A stretch of DNA of 44,056 nucleotides from Tissierellia bacterium (GCA_030532305.1 JAUNLJ010000015.1:1-44056); one strand, 5' to 3'; positions 33,338 through 41,419 are shown, counted from the first letter of the stretch. The notes: generated by a model not told the origin, from the sequence alone. Made by a program: numbers and translations.

Positions 33338-33373
33338 ATAAGTCTTTAAAATACATAGGGGAGGTAAAAAAAG

Positions 33374-33709
33374 ATGGAAATGTTACTGATTGTTCTTAAC
33401 CATGAAGAGCACTTTAGAAGGCTGGTCCAGATTTTTGATGAAAAGGGGATCCACGGGGGGACCATCCTAGATAGCCAGGGCCTGGCAACTTCAGTCTACC
33501 AGCATATAAGTAGCAACCACTTGAGCTCTTTTCGCAGCCTGTTAAACAATGGGCGGCCCTACAACAAGACCATCTTCTTGGTTCTGGATGAGGACAAGCT
33601 AGAACTGGCCAAGGCCTGTGTCCGGGAGGCAGCAGAAGACCTAGAAAGGGAGAATGTGGGGATTATGTTTACCCTGCCGGTTAGCTCAGTAGAAGGGATT
33701 ACCAAGTAG
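33374..33709 (+). CDS. PII-like signalling protein
   Basis: This 111-residue protein has the ferredoxin-like beta-alpha-beta pattern of the PII/CutA superfamily: strand MEMLLIVLN, helix EEHFRRLVQIFDEKGI, a Gly-rich loop, strand TIFLVLD, helix ELAKACVREAAEDL, and strand GIMFTLPV. The classic PII uridylylation tyrosine loop is not evident. It lies 51 bases before a cation:proton antiporter in the same direction, so it probably senses a nucleotide or metabolite and controls the transporter, as SbtB or AmtB-bound PII proteins do. The ligand is unknown. Confidence 0.65.
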   Translation: MEMLLIVLNHEEHFRRLVQIFDEKGIHGGTILDSQGLATSVYQHISSNHLSSFRSLLNNGRPYNKTIFLVLDEDKLELAKACVREAAEDLERENVGIMFTLPVSSVEGITK

Positions 33710-33760
33710 GTCCCTGGGTCTAGCTAGGGTTCAAAGGATGTCTTGTAGGAAGTAGAAGGG

Positions 33761-34948
33761 ATGTATGCCATGGAAATTTTGTTTTATGTCGCTTTACTCT
33801 TGTTTAGCGGCCTCATTTTTGCGCGTGTGTTTAATTATTTTAAGTTCCCAGATGTCACCGGCTTTCTTTTGGCCGGGATCCTGGTAGGGCCTTCTGTCTT
33901 GGGCCTGGTTAGTGTAGAGGGGGTGGCCAAGCTCCAGCTGGTTTCAGAAATTGCCCTGGCCTTTATTGCCTTCTCCATAGGCAGTGAGCTGGACCTCAAT
34001 AACCTCAAGGAGTATGGCAGTAAGATTATTATGGTGACCCTGGCTGAGGCCATAGGGGCTTTTTTAGTGGTGACCTTCCTCTGCTTGTGGGTCTTTAAAA
34101 CCAGCCTGGCCTTTGCCCTGGTCCTAGGGTCTATCTCTTGCGCCACGGCCCCAGCGGCCACCCTGATGGTTATCCGCCAGTACCAGGCCAAGGGGGACCT
34201 GGTGGAGGTTTTAATCCCGGTGGTGGCCTTAGATGATGCGGCCTGTATTATCCTCTTTGGGATTTGCTCCTCCATGGCAGAGTCCCTTACCTCTTCAGAG
34301 GCCTTAAACCTGGTCTCCATGTTTGTGACCCCGGTTTTAGAAATTGTCCTGGCCATTCTTTTAGGAGGGGTCCTGGGCCTGGTCTACTTAGTCTTAGTTC
34401 AAAGGACCCGGAACGAAGGGGAGAGCCTGGCCCTGCTTTTGGTCCTTATCTTTGGGGCCACGGCCCTGTCCCTTAAGCTGGGCCTATCCAACCTCCTCCT
34501 CTTAATGGCTTCTGGTCTGCTCATTACCAACCTGGGCCACAATACGGGTCGCTATACCCGGCAAGTGGACCAGATCACCCCACCTATCTTCCTCCTCTTT
34601 TTTGTTATTTCTGGGGCCGACCTCAATCTAGGGGCCCTGTCTTCTGTAGGCCTTCTGGGCATCTTCTATGTCCTGGGCCGGGTCTTGGGCAAGGTGGCCG
34701 GGTCCTATATGGCCACCCGGGCCCTGGGCTTTCCCAAAACCGTTCAAAAGAACCTGGGCCTCACCCTGGTTCCCCAGGCTGGGGTGGCCATTGGTCTATC
34801 GGCTGCAGCCCTGCAAATTTTTCCTGGCGAAACCGGCCAGACCATTCGGACCGTCATCCTGGGCGCCACCATTATCTATGAACTTGTGGGCCCCTTGGTG
34901 GCCAAGTTTGCCCTTAAAAGGGCAGGCAACATAGAAAGTCACATATAA
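33761..34948 (+). CDS. CPA2 family cation:proton antiporter
   Basis: This 395-residue protein with about 12 membrane helices belongs to the Na+/H+ exchanger-like CPA2 family. FKFPDVTGFLLAGILVGPS and IAFSIGSELDL are family signatures, and ALDDAACIILFG holds the paired acidic residues of the ion site. No TrkA-type C-terminal domain is attached, so control by the preceding PII-like protein is plausible. The first ATG is at 33761 with AGGAAG upstream; an inner ATG at 33770 is also possible. Confidence 0.88.
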   Translation: MYAMEILFYVALLLFSGLIFARVFNYFKFPDVTGFLLAGILVGPSVLGLVSVEGVAKLQLVSEIALAFIAFSIGSELDLNNLKEYGSKIIMVTLAEAIGAFLVVTFLCLWVFKTSLAFALVLGSISCATAPAATLMVIRQYQAKGDLVEVLIPVVALDDAACIILFGICSSMAESLTSSEALNLVSMFVTPVLEIVLAILLGGVLGLVYLVLVQRTRNEGESLALLLVLIFGATALSLKLGLSNLLLLMASGLLITNLGHNTGRYTRQVDQITPPIFLLFFVISGADLNLGALSSVGLLGIFYVLGRVLGKVAGSYMATRALGFPKTVQKNLGLTLVPQAGVAIGLSAAALQIFPGETGQTIRTVILGATIIYELVGPLVAKFALKRAGNIESHI

Positions 34949-34976
34949 ACTAAGGGCCCTAGGGCCTTTAGACTGG

Positions 34977-35010
34977 AAGTCTCCACCTGGCTTGGAGACT
35001 TTTTTATTTT
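34977..35010 (+). terminator. Terminator of the PII-like/antiporter operon
   Basis: AAGTCTCC pairs with GGAGACTT around a 9-base loop, followed by T-rich sequence. Confidence 0.85.
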
Positions 35011-35079
35011 CTAGGGGGGCCTGTTTTTAAAAAACACCCATCGGGTATGAATACTAGGACTATTTAGAGGAGGTAAACT

Positions 35080-35625
35080 ATGAATAAAAAAAGATGGTTT
35101 CTTTTATCCCTAGTCCTAGTCTTTGTCCTAGGCCTGGTGGCCTGTCAGGGCCAGGATGAGGGGGCCTACCATATGGGAGAGGACCTTTTTGTGGTCCAGG
35201 TGGATGAGGGCCAGACCCTTTTAACCGTAAAGGAGGAGGGGGGCACAGCCCCTGTCCCAGGCAATCTATACGCCTTTGAGGTGGACCAGGTGGCCCTATC
35301 CTATCCTGGCCAGGCCTGGGTAGATAAGATGGAGGACTTAGGGCCTGGGTCCGGCTATGTGATCAACACAGACCTAGCCCAGGAAATTAAGGACCTCCTT
35401 AGGGACCAGGTCCAGCTAGTGGATGTCAGGGAGCCCCAGGAATATGAGGAGGGCCACCTGGAGGGGGCCATCAATATCCCCCTAGGCAGCCTGGCCAGCC
35501 TAGAGGCGCCAAAAGACGGCCTAGTGGTGGTCTATTGCCGGTCTGGCAGACGGTCAGCCCAGGCGGTTAAAGAACTTATGGACCTGGGCTACACCAATGT
35601 CCTAGATGCCGGAGGGATCCAGTAG
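35080..35625 (+). CDS. Rhodanese-domain lipoprotein
   Basis: This 181-residue protein has a lipoprotein signal with Cys22 in GLVAC, then a short unrelated domain, and a C-terminal rhodanese domain (about 95-181) with VDVREPQEYEEGHLEGAINIP and the active loop CRSGRRS (Cys153). It would act on the outer face of the membrane as a sulfurtransferase. It stops at DAGGIQ, a few residues short of the usual rhodanese ending with Trp. GAGGAGG precedes the ATG. A terminator overlaps its stop codon. Confidence 0.88.
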   Translation: MNKKRWFLLSLVLVFVLGLVACQGQDEGAYHMGEDLFVVQVDEGQTLLTVKEEGGTAPVPGNLYAFEVDQVALSYPGQAWVDKMEDLGPGSGYVINTDLAQEIKDLLRDQVQLVDVREPQEYEEGHLEGAINIPLGSLASLEAPKDGLVVVYCRSGRRSAQAVKELMDLGYTNVLDAGGIQ

Positions 35626-35643
35626 GACCCGGTCCTACTTTTA
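35621..35643 (+). terminator. Terminator overlapping the lipoprotein stop codon
   Basis: AGTAGGAC pairs with GTCCTACT around CCG, followed by TTT; the TAG stop is inside the left arm. The T-run is short. Confidence 0.65.
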
Positions 35644-35731
35644 AAGGCCCTCCCTTTGGGGTAAGTAAAGACAGTAAGTAAGAGAAAAAAATAAAGCCAA
35701 AGGCATAAATAAAGAAAGGAAGAGAATAAAT

Positions 35732-36055
35732 ATGGGAATTTTTGATTTTTTACGGGGGCCCAATATAGAAGAAGGCCTAAAGCAGTTTAAGGAAAGCGAC
35801 AAGGGCCTTTTGATCGATGTTAGGGACAAGGCTAGCTACAAGGCGGGCCATATTCCCGGGGCCAAAAACCTCCCCCTGGACCAGCTAAGTAAGCTAGACA
35901 AGCTGACCACCAGCAAGGACCAACCCCTCTTTTTCTATTGTACAGCAGGAAACATGAGCCGGATGGCCACAGCCCAGGCCCAATCCATGGGTTACACCCA
36001 GGCCCATAATATTGGGGGGATCACGTCCTACAAGGGGCCCATAGAAAGGGCTTAA
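35732..36055 (+). CDS. Cytosolic rhodanese-like protein
   Basis: This 107-residue single-domain rhodanese has LLIDVRDKASYKAGHIPGAKNLPL and an active loop CTAGNMS with Cys70. It lacks a signal peptide, so it is the cytosolic counterpart of the lipoprotein just upstream. AGGAAGAG precedes the ATG. The nucleoside kinase gene follows 35 bases later and may be co-transcribed. The sulfur acceptor is unknown. Confidence 0.9.
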   Translation: MGIFDFLRGPNIEEGLKQFKESDKGLLIDVRDKASYKAGHIPGAKNLPLDQLSKLDKLTTSKDQPLFFYCTAGNMSRMATAQAQSMGYTQAHNIGGITSYKGPIERA

Positions 36056-36090
36056 GGGACTAGACCAAGACCAGATAAGGAGGAAGGATT

Positions 36091-37779
36091 ATGGCAGAGG
36101 AAAGGCTAAGGGTCTCTTTTTTAACAGGAGAGGGAATAAAAGAAGTCCAGGCTCCCCTTAAGGAGGGGGCCCGTTACCAGGACCTGGCGGAGGCCTATGG
36201 GTCCCAGCTCCAGGGGCAGGTCACCCTGGCCCTGGTGGACAACCAGCTCCATGAGCTGGCAGATAAGGTGGGTGAGGGGGTTAGGGACCTGGTTCTCTTA
36301 GATACCGTCAACACCGATGGCTACCGGACCTATATGCGGAGTCTTTCCTTTGTGTTTTTAGCAGCGGCAAGACGGGTCCTGCCAAAGCTCCGTCTTTTGG
36401 TGGAACATTCCATTTCTGGAGGGACCTACTGCACCCTAAGACGGGGAGAGGAGATTATCTCCCCGGACTCCAGGACCCGGGATAGGATCCGGGCCCAGAT
36501 GGAGGCCATGATCAGAGACGACCTGCCCATAAAAAAGGAGGTCCTAAGTCTGGCGGAGGCGCGCCTTCTTTTTAAGGACCTGGACAGGCAGGACAAGCTG
36601 GACCTCTTAAACTGGCGGGAGGAAAAGACCCTTTCCACCTACCAGCTGGGAGAGGACTGGGACCATTTCTTTGGTTATATGGTCCCCTCTACGGGTTATC
36701 TCACTAGCTTTGGCCTAGAAATTTTTAACCAGGGTCTGGTCCTTATGGGACCCGTAAGGGACCAAAGGGGCCAGGTGAGAAATTTCCGTCCCCAGCACAA
36801 GCTGTCTGTGGCCTATAACGAGGTGGAAAGGGGGACCCGTCTTCAAGGCATTAGCCATGTGGACCAGTTAAATAGGGCCATAGAAAAGGGCCAGGTGGGA
36901 GAAATCAGCCGGGTCACTGAGGCCCTCCAGGACTACAAGATCATGAAGATTGCCGAAGATATCAAGGCCAGCAACCGGCGCTTTATCTTTATTTCTGCCC
37001 CCTCCTCCTCAGGCAAGACCTCCTTTAGCTACAAGCTGAGGACCAGCCTTAAGGTCCTGGGCCTAAGGCCGGTGACCCTGTCTTTGGACGACTATTATGT
37101 CAACCGGGAAGACACCCCCCTAAATGAGGCGGGGGACTATGATTTTGAGGCCCTGGAGGCCATAGAACTAGCCCGGCTCAACCAGGACTTAACCAAGCTC
37201 CTAAGGGGGGAGGCCATCGAACGGATCCGCTTTGACTTTGTAGAGGGCCTTAGGGTCCATACAGGCCGCTATATCCAGCTCAAGGGGGATGACCCTGTGA
37301 TTATTGAGGGGACCCATGCCCTAAACCCCCGGCTAACAGACCTTTTGGATCCAGCCTATATCTATAGGATCTACCTGAGTGTCATTAGCCAGGTCCACCT
37401 AGATGACCATAACCGGATCCCCACCACCGACATCCGTCTTATGCGGCGGATGGCCAGGGACAAGGCCTCCAGGGGCAAGTCCATAAGACAGACCCTTAGG
37501 GAGTGGGGGTCTGTAAGGGCCGGGGAAAAGAAGTATATTTTCCCCTACCAGGAAAGGGCCGATGTGGTTTTTAACGCCTCCTTCCCCTATGAGATTTCCG
37601 CCATTAAACCCATTATCCTAGAGGACTTGGAGGCCATTGGCCCCCAGGAGGAGGTCTATATCCAGGCCCAAAGGCTAAGGGGCCTCCTTCAATACTTTAA
37701 GCCCCTGGAGGACCATTCAGACATTCCGGGGACCTCCATTCTTAGGGAATTTATAGGGGGCAGTAAGATCGCCCCTTAA
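36091..37779 (+). CDS. Nucleoside kinase with TGS and ThrRS-like N-terminal domains
   Basis: This 562-residue protein combines a TGS domain (about 1-70), a ThrRS/AlaRS-type second additional domain (about 80-260, with VEHSISGGTYC), and a uridine kinase/phosphoribulokinase-like kinase domain with Walker A SAPSSSGKTS (302-311), SLDDYY and EGTHALNPRL. Proteins of this layout are annotated as nucleoside kinases in Firmicutes; the substrate is probably uridine, cytidine or a modified nucleoside. The editing-type metal motif is incomplete, so the N-terminal part likely has lost hydrolysis. GGAGGAAGG precedes the ATG. Confidence 0.88.
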   Translation: MAEERLRVSFLTGEGIKEVQAPLKEGARYQDLAEAYGSQLQGQVTLALVDNQLHELADKVGEGVRDLVLLDTVNTDGYRTYMRSLSFVFLAAARRVLPKLRLLVEHSISGGTYCTLRRGEEIISPDSRTRDRIRAQMEAMIRDDLPIKKEVLSLAEARLLFKDLDRQDKLDLLNWREEKTLSTYQLGEDWDHFFGYMVPSTGYLTSFGLEIFNQGLVLMGPVRDQRGQVRNFRPQHKLSVAYNEVERGTRLQGISHVDQLNRAIEKGQVGEISRVTEALQDYKIMKIAEDIKASNRRFIFISAPSSSGKTSFSYKLRTSLKVLGLRPVTLSLDDYYVNREDTPLNEAGDYDFEALEAIELARLNQDLTKLLRGEAIERIRFDFVEGLRVHTGRYIQLKGDDPVIIEGTHALNPRLTDLLDPAYIYRIYLSVISQVHLDDHNRIPTTDIRLMRRMARDKASRGKSIRQTLREWGSVRAGEKKYIFPYQERADVVFNASFPYEISAIKPIILEDLEAIGPQEEVYIQAQRLRGLLQYFKPLEDHSDIPGTSILREFIGGSKIAP

Positions 37780-37786
37780 ATAGAAA

Positions 37787-37820
37787 AACCCGTCAGATTT
37801 TTCTGACGGGTTCTTTTTTT
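37787..37820. terminator. Strong terminator after the nucleoside kinase gene
   Basis: AACCCGTCAGA pairs perfectly with TCTGACGGGTT around TTTT, followed by CTTTTTTT; A residues on the left allow use by the convergent lipoprotein gene. Confidence 0.9.
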
Positions 37821-37846
37821 CCCTGTACATTTTAACCGGGGCTATT

Positions 37847-38479
37847 TTATTGGCCAGCCTCTTCGTGGTCATGGTCCTCATGGTCTTCATGGTCATGACC
37901 TTCATGGTCGTGGTCGTGGCCCTCATGGTCATGGAGGGGCTCATCCCCTTGAAGAATCTCCTGGGGGGCAATGTCCTCATGGTCTAGGTTCATCAGGGCA
38001 AAGTCGTTGTCTAGGGGACTATATTGGAGGACCAGGGCGTAGTCTCCAGTCTCTGGGACAGTAAAGTTAAAGTGGCCGTGGTCAGGGTCCATCTCTAGGC
38101 TATAGGCCGTCTTAGGCTCCATCTCAAAAAGCGCTCCTAGGGCAAGGGTCTTTTTGTCCCCAGCCATAAGCTGGCTGGCCTCCTGGTCTAAGGAAGACCT
38201 GTCTTCACCCACTGGGATAAAGGCCACAGTCTCGGTGGCGTGGGGATTTTCGCCAAAGTGGAAGGAATATTCCTGGCCCTCCTCTAAGCTATAAAGGCCC
38301 ATCCATTGGTAGGAAGTAGCCTCTTGGTCTGGGGTATCCTCTTCAGTAGGGGCGGCATTTTCTATGGCCGGGCCTTCTTGGGCCAGATTATTTTCAGCGG
38401 GGGCCGCCTCCTCTCCGCTACAGGCCACCAGGGCCAAAGAGAGGCTAGTGATTAGACTGACTTGTAAAAATTTTTTCAT
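37847..38479 (-). CDS. His-rich lipoprotein, probable metal binder
   Basis: This 210-residue lipoprotein has its lipobox at LALVAC (Cys20), an acidic Ala/Glu/Pro linker, a beta-rich domain (about 55-165), and a tail with ten histidines among 23 residues (183-205, DHEGHDH repeats). Such tails bind zinc, nickel or copper, as in zinc-uptake lipoproteins. No known domain is recognised. AAGGAG lies 11 bases before the ATG. The gene is preceded by a leader with its own promoter and terminator (38557-38719), suggesting control by readthrough. Confidence 0.75.
   Translation of the reverse strand: MKKFLQVSLITSLSLALVACSGEEAAPAENNLAQEGPAIENAAPTEEDTPDQEATSYQWMGLYSLEEGQEYSFHFGENPHATETVAFIPVGEDRSSLDQEASQLMAGDKKTLALGALFEMEPKTAYSLEMDPDHGHFNFTVPETGDYALVLQYSPLDNDFALMNLDHEDIAPQEILQGDEPLHDHEGHDHDHEGHDHEDHEDHDHEEAGQ
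37865..37934. repeat. Short imperfect repeats coding the His-rich tail
   Basis: CATGGTC-type units recur about eight times with small changes. They encode the Asp-His/Glu-His stretch at the end of the lipoprotein and can vary by slippage. Confidence 0.75.
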
Positions 38480-38556
38480 GCTTGTGTCATCTCCTTAAGT
38501 GTTATTTTATGGGCAAGCCTAGGCCCAGTCTCCTGGTCCTGGCCAGGGGGTCTGAC

Positions 38557-38589
38557 AAAAGAAAAGGCCTACTGCTGTAGCAAGTAGGC
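38557..38589 (-). terminator. Terminator or attenuator in the lipoprotein leader
   Basis: On the minus strand GCCTAC and TGCT pair with AGCA and GTAGGC, followed by CTTTTCTTTT. It lies 78 bases before the lipoprotein start, with no obvious second promoter after it. Confidence 0.7.
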
Positions 38590-38684
38590 AGGATAAGCCG
38601 GGCAAGAAGACCCGGTCTAGCCAGGGGGCCTTTATAGAAGGGGCCCTTTCTTAAAAATGATCCTTATTATCTATTACTAGACAC
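38557..38684 (-). ncRNA. Structured leader or small RNA upstream of the His-rich lipoprotein
   Basis: A strong promoter and a terminator bound a roughly 128-base transcript. Besides the terminator it contains CCGGG/CCCGG and GGGCC/GGCCC stems. It fits no riboswitch class I can name. It may be a metal-responsive attenuator for the lipoprotein or a free small RNA. Confidence 0.5.
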
Positions 38685-38690
38685 TAAGTA

Positions 38691-38719
38691 AGTATACCAC
38701 CGGTCCCTAGTAAAGTCAA
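38691..38719 (-). promoter_or_regulatory. Promoter of the leader RNA
   Basis: On the minus strand TTGACT (38714-38719) and TATACT (38691-38696) are exactly 17 bases apart, with TGG before the -10 box. This is one of the best promoters in the window. Confidence 0.8.
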
Positions 38720-38735
38720 AGGTCTTTAGGCCAAG

Positions 38736-38763
38736 AAAAAAACAGGGAGGACCCTGTTTTTTT
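38736..38763 (-). terminator. Terminator of the Na/Pi cotransporter gene
   Basis: AAAAAAACAGGG pairs with CCCTGTTTTTTT around AGGA and overlaps the stop codon of the gene. Confidence 0.88.
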
Positions 38764-40402
38764 AGAAGTTTTCCAGGGTAATGGCTTGGATCTTTCCCCG
38801 GCTAATATCGTCAATGTGGTAGGCAATATTTCGAGAGTGGTCGGCAATCCGCTCTAGGCTGTTTAGGATTTCCATAAAGTCCATGGACCCTTCTACCTGG
38901 CAGATACCGTGGTGGAGCCGGTCCATGTGTTGGTTTTTAAAATGAATTTGCAGGTCGTCGATTTCATCTTCCATGGCCAGGACTTCTTGGGCCAGGAGGG
39001 GGTCCACCTGCCTAAAGCAGTTTAGGGCGGACTCTAGGATGACCAGGGTCTTGTCCAGAAGATAGTGGAGGTCCTTGGCGGCCTCAGGAGAAAACCGGCC
39101 CTGGTGGAGGGACTTTTTGTCCTGGGACAGGGTGGCCATTTCTAGGATGTGGTCCCCGATCCGTTCCAGGTCATCAATAATGTAGAGGAACATGTTGAGA
39201 CGTTCATTTTCTCCAGGGGTCAGGGCCTCATTGGACAGGTTGACAATAAAACGGGTAATGCCCTCGTTAAGGTCATTAATATGGCCTTCAAGCTGGGTGA
39301 TGGCATCAAAGGTATTGGCATCGCCATCTAGGAGGAAGCTGTAGGCATGTCTAAGGTTTTCCATGGCCAGTTCAGCCATGTGGATAACCTCTTTTTTAAC
39401 TTGGTTAACGGCAATGGAGGGGGTTTTTAATAGACGGGGGTCTAAGTACTTGAGCTCTCTTTGGCTGTCTTCTTCTGTCAGAGGAATCAGCTTTTCCACC
39501 AGGTTAACCAGGAGGTGGGCAAAGGGAAGCTGGATCAGGACATTGATCAGGTTAAAGAGGGTATGGGCATTGGCAATCTGCCGCATGGAATTGCTGGGGC
39601 TAATGGCCAGGACCAGCCTTTGGACAGGCCAGCGGAGGATGGCCATAAAGAGGATGGTCCCAATGACGTTAAAGATAAAGTGGAGGAGGGCCGCCCGTTT
39701 GGCAGTGGTGTTGGCCCCAATAGAGGAGATAAGGGAGGTGGTGGTGGTCCCGATGTTATCCCCAAAGAGGATGGGGAAGGCCAGGTCTAGGCCAATGAGG
39801 CCCTGGCTGGCTAGGGCCTGGAGGATCCCAATGGAGGCAGAGGAGGACTGGAGGGCTGTGGTCATGGCAAAGCCTGCCAGGGTAGCTAAAAGAGGGTTTT
39901 GCAGCTGGAGCAAGAAGCTGGAAAACCAAGGCTTGTCGGCCAGGGGGGCCAGGCCCTTGCTCATCATATCCAAACCAATAAAGAGGATCCCAAAACCCAC
40001 CAGGATTTGCGCCCGGTGCTTACGGTGGTTATTTTTGGCCAAGACTAGGGCAAAGACCCCCAGGGCCACAGCAATGGGGGCATAGTCCTTTAGATTTAAG
40101 GCAATCAATTGGCCTGTTACGGTGGTCCCAATATTGGCCCCCATAATGACCCCCACAGCCTGGTTTAGGTTCATAATCCCCGCATTGACAAAGCCGATGA
40201 CCATAACGGTGGTGGCAGAAGAGGATTGAACAACCATGGTTACTAGGGTGCCCACTAAGAGGCCTAAGAGGCGGTTAGTCGTTAGCTTTTCAATAATGGA
40301 CCTGAGGCGGTCGCCGGCAGACTTCTCCAGGCCGTCGCCCATGAGGTTCATCCCATAGATAAAAAGTCCCAAGCCCCCAAGAAGGGGAAGGATAATAGTC
40401 AT
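38762..40402 (-). CDS. Na/Pi cotransporter family protein with PhoU domain
   Basis: This 546-residue protein has an N-terminal membrane part with the two inverted QSSS repeats of NptA-type transporters (VVQSSSATTV and TALQSSSASIG, each followed by a GxNIGTT motif) and a C-terminal PhoU-like helical domain (about 340-546). It should import phosphate with sodium, with the PhoU part sensing or regulating. AGGAGG precedes the ATG. It forms a single-gene unit. Confidence 0.92.
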   Translation of the reverse strand: MTIILPLLGGLGLFIYGMNLMGDGLEKSAGDRLRSIIEKLTTNRLLGLLVGTLVTMVVQSSSATTVMVIGFVNAGIMNLNQAVGVIMGANIGTTVTGQLIALNLKDYAPIAVALGVFALVLAKNNHRKHRAQILVGFGILFIGLDMMSKGLAPLADKPWFSSFLLQLQNPLLATLAGFAMTTALQSSSASIGILQALASQGLIGLDLAFPILFGDNIGTTTTSLISSIGANTTAKRAALLHFIFNVIGTILFMAILRWPVQRLVLAISPSNSMRQIANAHTLFNLINVLIQLPFAHLLVNLVEKLIPLTEEDSQRELKYLDPRLLKTPSIAVNQVKKEVIHMAELAMENLRHAYSFLLDGDANTFDAITQLEGHINDLNEGITRFIVNLSNEALTPGENERLNMFLYIIDDLERIGDHILEMATLSQDKKSLHQGRFSPEAAKDLHYLLDKTLVILESALNCFRQVDPLLAQEVLAMEDEIDDLQIHFKNQHMDRLHHGICQVEGSMDFMEILNSLERIADHSRNIAYHIDDISRGKIQAITLENF

Positions 40403-40623
40403 AGCTCCTCCTATTGTAATAACATTTTTAAAGGGATAGTTTACAAAATCTTCATAAAAATATTACCATAAATTAATAGTTTCATAAAGAGGATTTTGCC
40501 TTTGGGGTCAAATAAAAAGACTTTCTGAGAATTTACGGGAAATTTGTTTAGGGCCCTGGTTTGGGGGGGATATATATTAACAAGATATATAACAAACAAA
40601 GCCAAGCTTAGGAGGCGTATAAA

Positions 40624-40824
40624 ATGGTTGAAAAGAAAGACGGAATTGATAAGCAAAAAGATGCAGCAATGAAGAATGCCCAACAGGCTAGACAATTAGA
40701 TAAGACACCCCACAGTGATATCTATTCTGAAGTAGAACATGATCCTGAAACCATGGCCGAAAAACCCACTGAAGCTGCTGTAGAAGAAGCTAAAGAATGG
40801 GTCGACGATATGAACAAGAGATAA
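40624..40824 (+). CDS. Small acidic hydrophilic protein (66 residues)
   Basis: This short protein is rich in Lys, Asp, Glu and Gln, has no hydrophobic segment, and ends with EAAVEEAKEWVDDMNKR. That ending reminds me of DUF3787-type small clostridial proteins, but the match is weak. AGGAGG lies 8 bases before the ATG, and a good terminator follows, which supports it as a real gene. The overlapping minus-strand frame (40441-40695) has no ribosome site and is a shadow. Confidence 0.75.
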   Translation: MVEKKDGIDKQKDAAMKNAQQARQLDKTPHSDIYSEVEHDPETMAEKPTEAAVEEAKEWVDDMNKR

Positions 40825-40835
40825 GCTTTAAGTAA

Positions 40836-40866
40836 GAGGCCCCTAGCCAAGCTAGGGACTTTTTTT
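40836..40866 (+). terminator. Terminator after the small acidic protein
   Basis: CCCTAGC pairs with GCTAGGG around CAA, flanked by AG/CT pairs and followed by seven T residues. Confidence 0.85.
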
Positions 40867-40942
40867 ATGCCTGTAAAAAAGACAGGGAAAGTGTGCTAAA
40901 ATATCCTATAGGAAGTTTTTTAAGAGCCTAAAAGGAGGGGCC

Positions 40943-41392
40943 ATGGTCTTTAAGCTTATCCAGCTGCTTTTTATTGCAGCCTGCCTGCAAAACCTATCTA
41001 GGAGACGGTCTAATACCGTCAGTTGTGTCCTGTCTAAAAGACGGTCTCTTATGTTTCTTGTGGCCATGCTGGCCTTTTACCTGGCCTTTTTTCTCTTGGA
41101 CTTGGGAGAGGGGGCCTACTGGACTTCCTTTTTCTTCTGGCTCTATCTAGCCTCCTCTTTTTTATCCATGGGCATTGGCAAAAAGGGGATCCACTATATG
41201 AGTAAGGGGGGCCTTTTAGTCCAGCTTATGACCTGGGAGGAGGTCCAGTCGGTCCACCTGGTGGAAAACAACCAGGGGGTCCTGATGATTAACATCAACG
41301 GGAAAAGGCTGGAGCAGACCCAGCAGTATCCTGCCTACCGGGCAGAACATGTTTTAAAGTTAGCCGAGGAGTATAGCCTACTGATCCTGTAG
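40943..41392 (+). CDS. Small membrane protein with soluble C-terminal domain
   Basis: This 149-residue protein has an N-terminal hydrophobic stretch, an Arg-rich loop, two clear membrane helices (about 36-52 and 58-76), and a C-terminal domain of about 70 residues starting GKKGIHYMSKGG, which resembles the PH-like DUF5673 fold. No function is known. AGGAGG precedes the ATG. The aminopeptidase gene follows 27 bases later, so they may share a transcript. Confidence 0.7.
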   Translation: MVFKLIQLLFIAACLQNLSRRRSNTVSCVLSKRRSLMFLVAMLAFYLAFFLLDLGEGAYWTSFFFWLYLASSFLSMGIGKKGIHYMSKGGLLVQLMTWEEVQSVHLVENNQGVLMININGKRLEQTQQYPAYRAEHVLKLAEEYSLLIL

Positions 41393-41419
41393 GCCTGTTT
41401 AGAATATAAAGGAGGACCT

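Larger units (their letters stand above)
32868..33373 (+). other. Right flank of the island and return to host DNA
   Basis: The frame of the RloC-like gene stays open for 47 codons after its TAG, to a TAA at 33009-33011 (ending HINEYVEW). A palindromic terminator (33082-33109), a CTCTATA/TATAGAG inverted pair (about 33119-33169) and the promoter of the PII-like gene follow. No supported gene is present. Confidence 0.5.

Noticed and set aside
37860..37935. Tandem short repeats as a CRISPR array
   Set aside because: Units are 6-9 bases, coding, without spacers.
38525..38550. B12-box-like sequence (CCAGGAGACTGGGCC on the minus strand)
   Set aside because: It matches the cobalamin box only in part and the other conserved blocks of that riboswitch are missing; it also lies after the terminator.
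39363..40085. Long plus-strand frame of 240 codons inside the Na/Pi cotransporter gene
   Set aside because: It is antisense to a well-recognised transporter and its Arg/Met/Ala-rich product has no family features or ribosome site.
40441..40695. Minus-strand 84-codon hydrophobic ORF
   Set aside because: It overlaps the better-supported 66-residue gene and lacks a ribosome site; AT-rich promoter DNA gives hydrophobic codons by chance.
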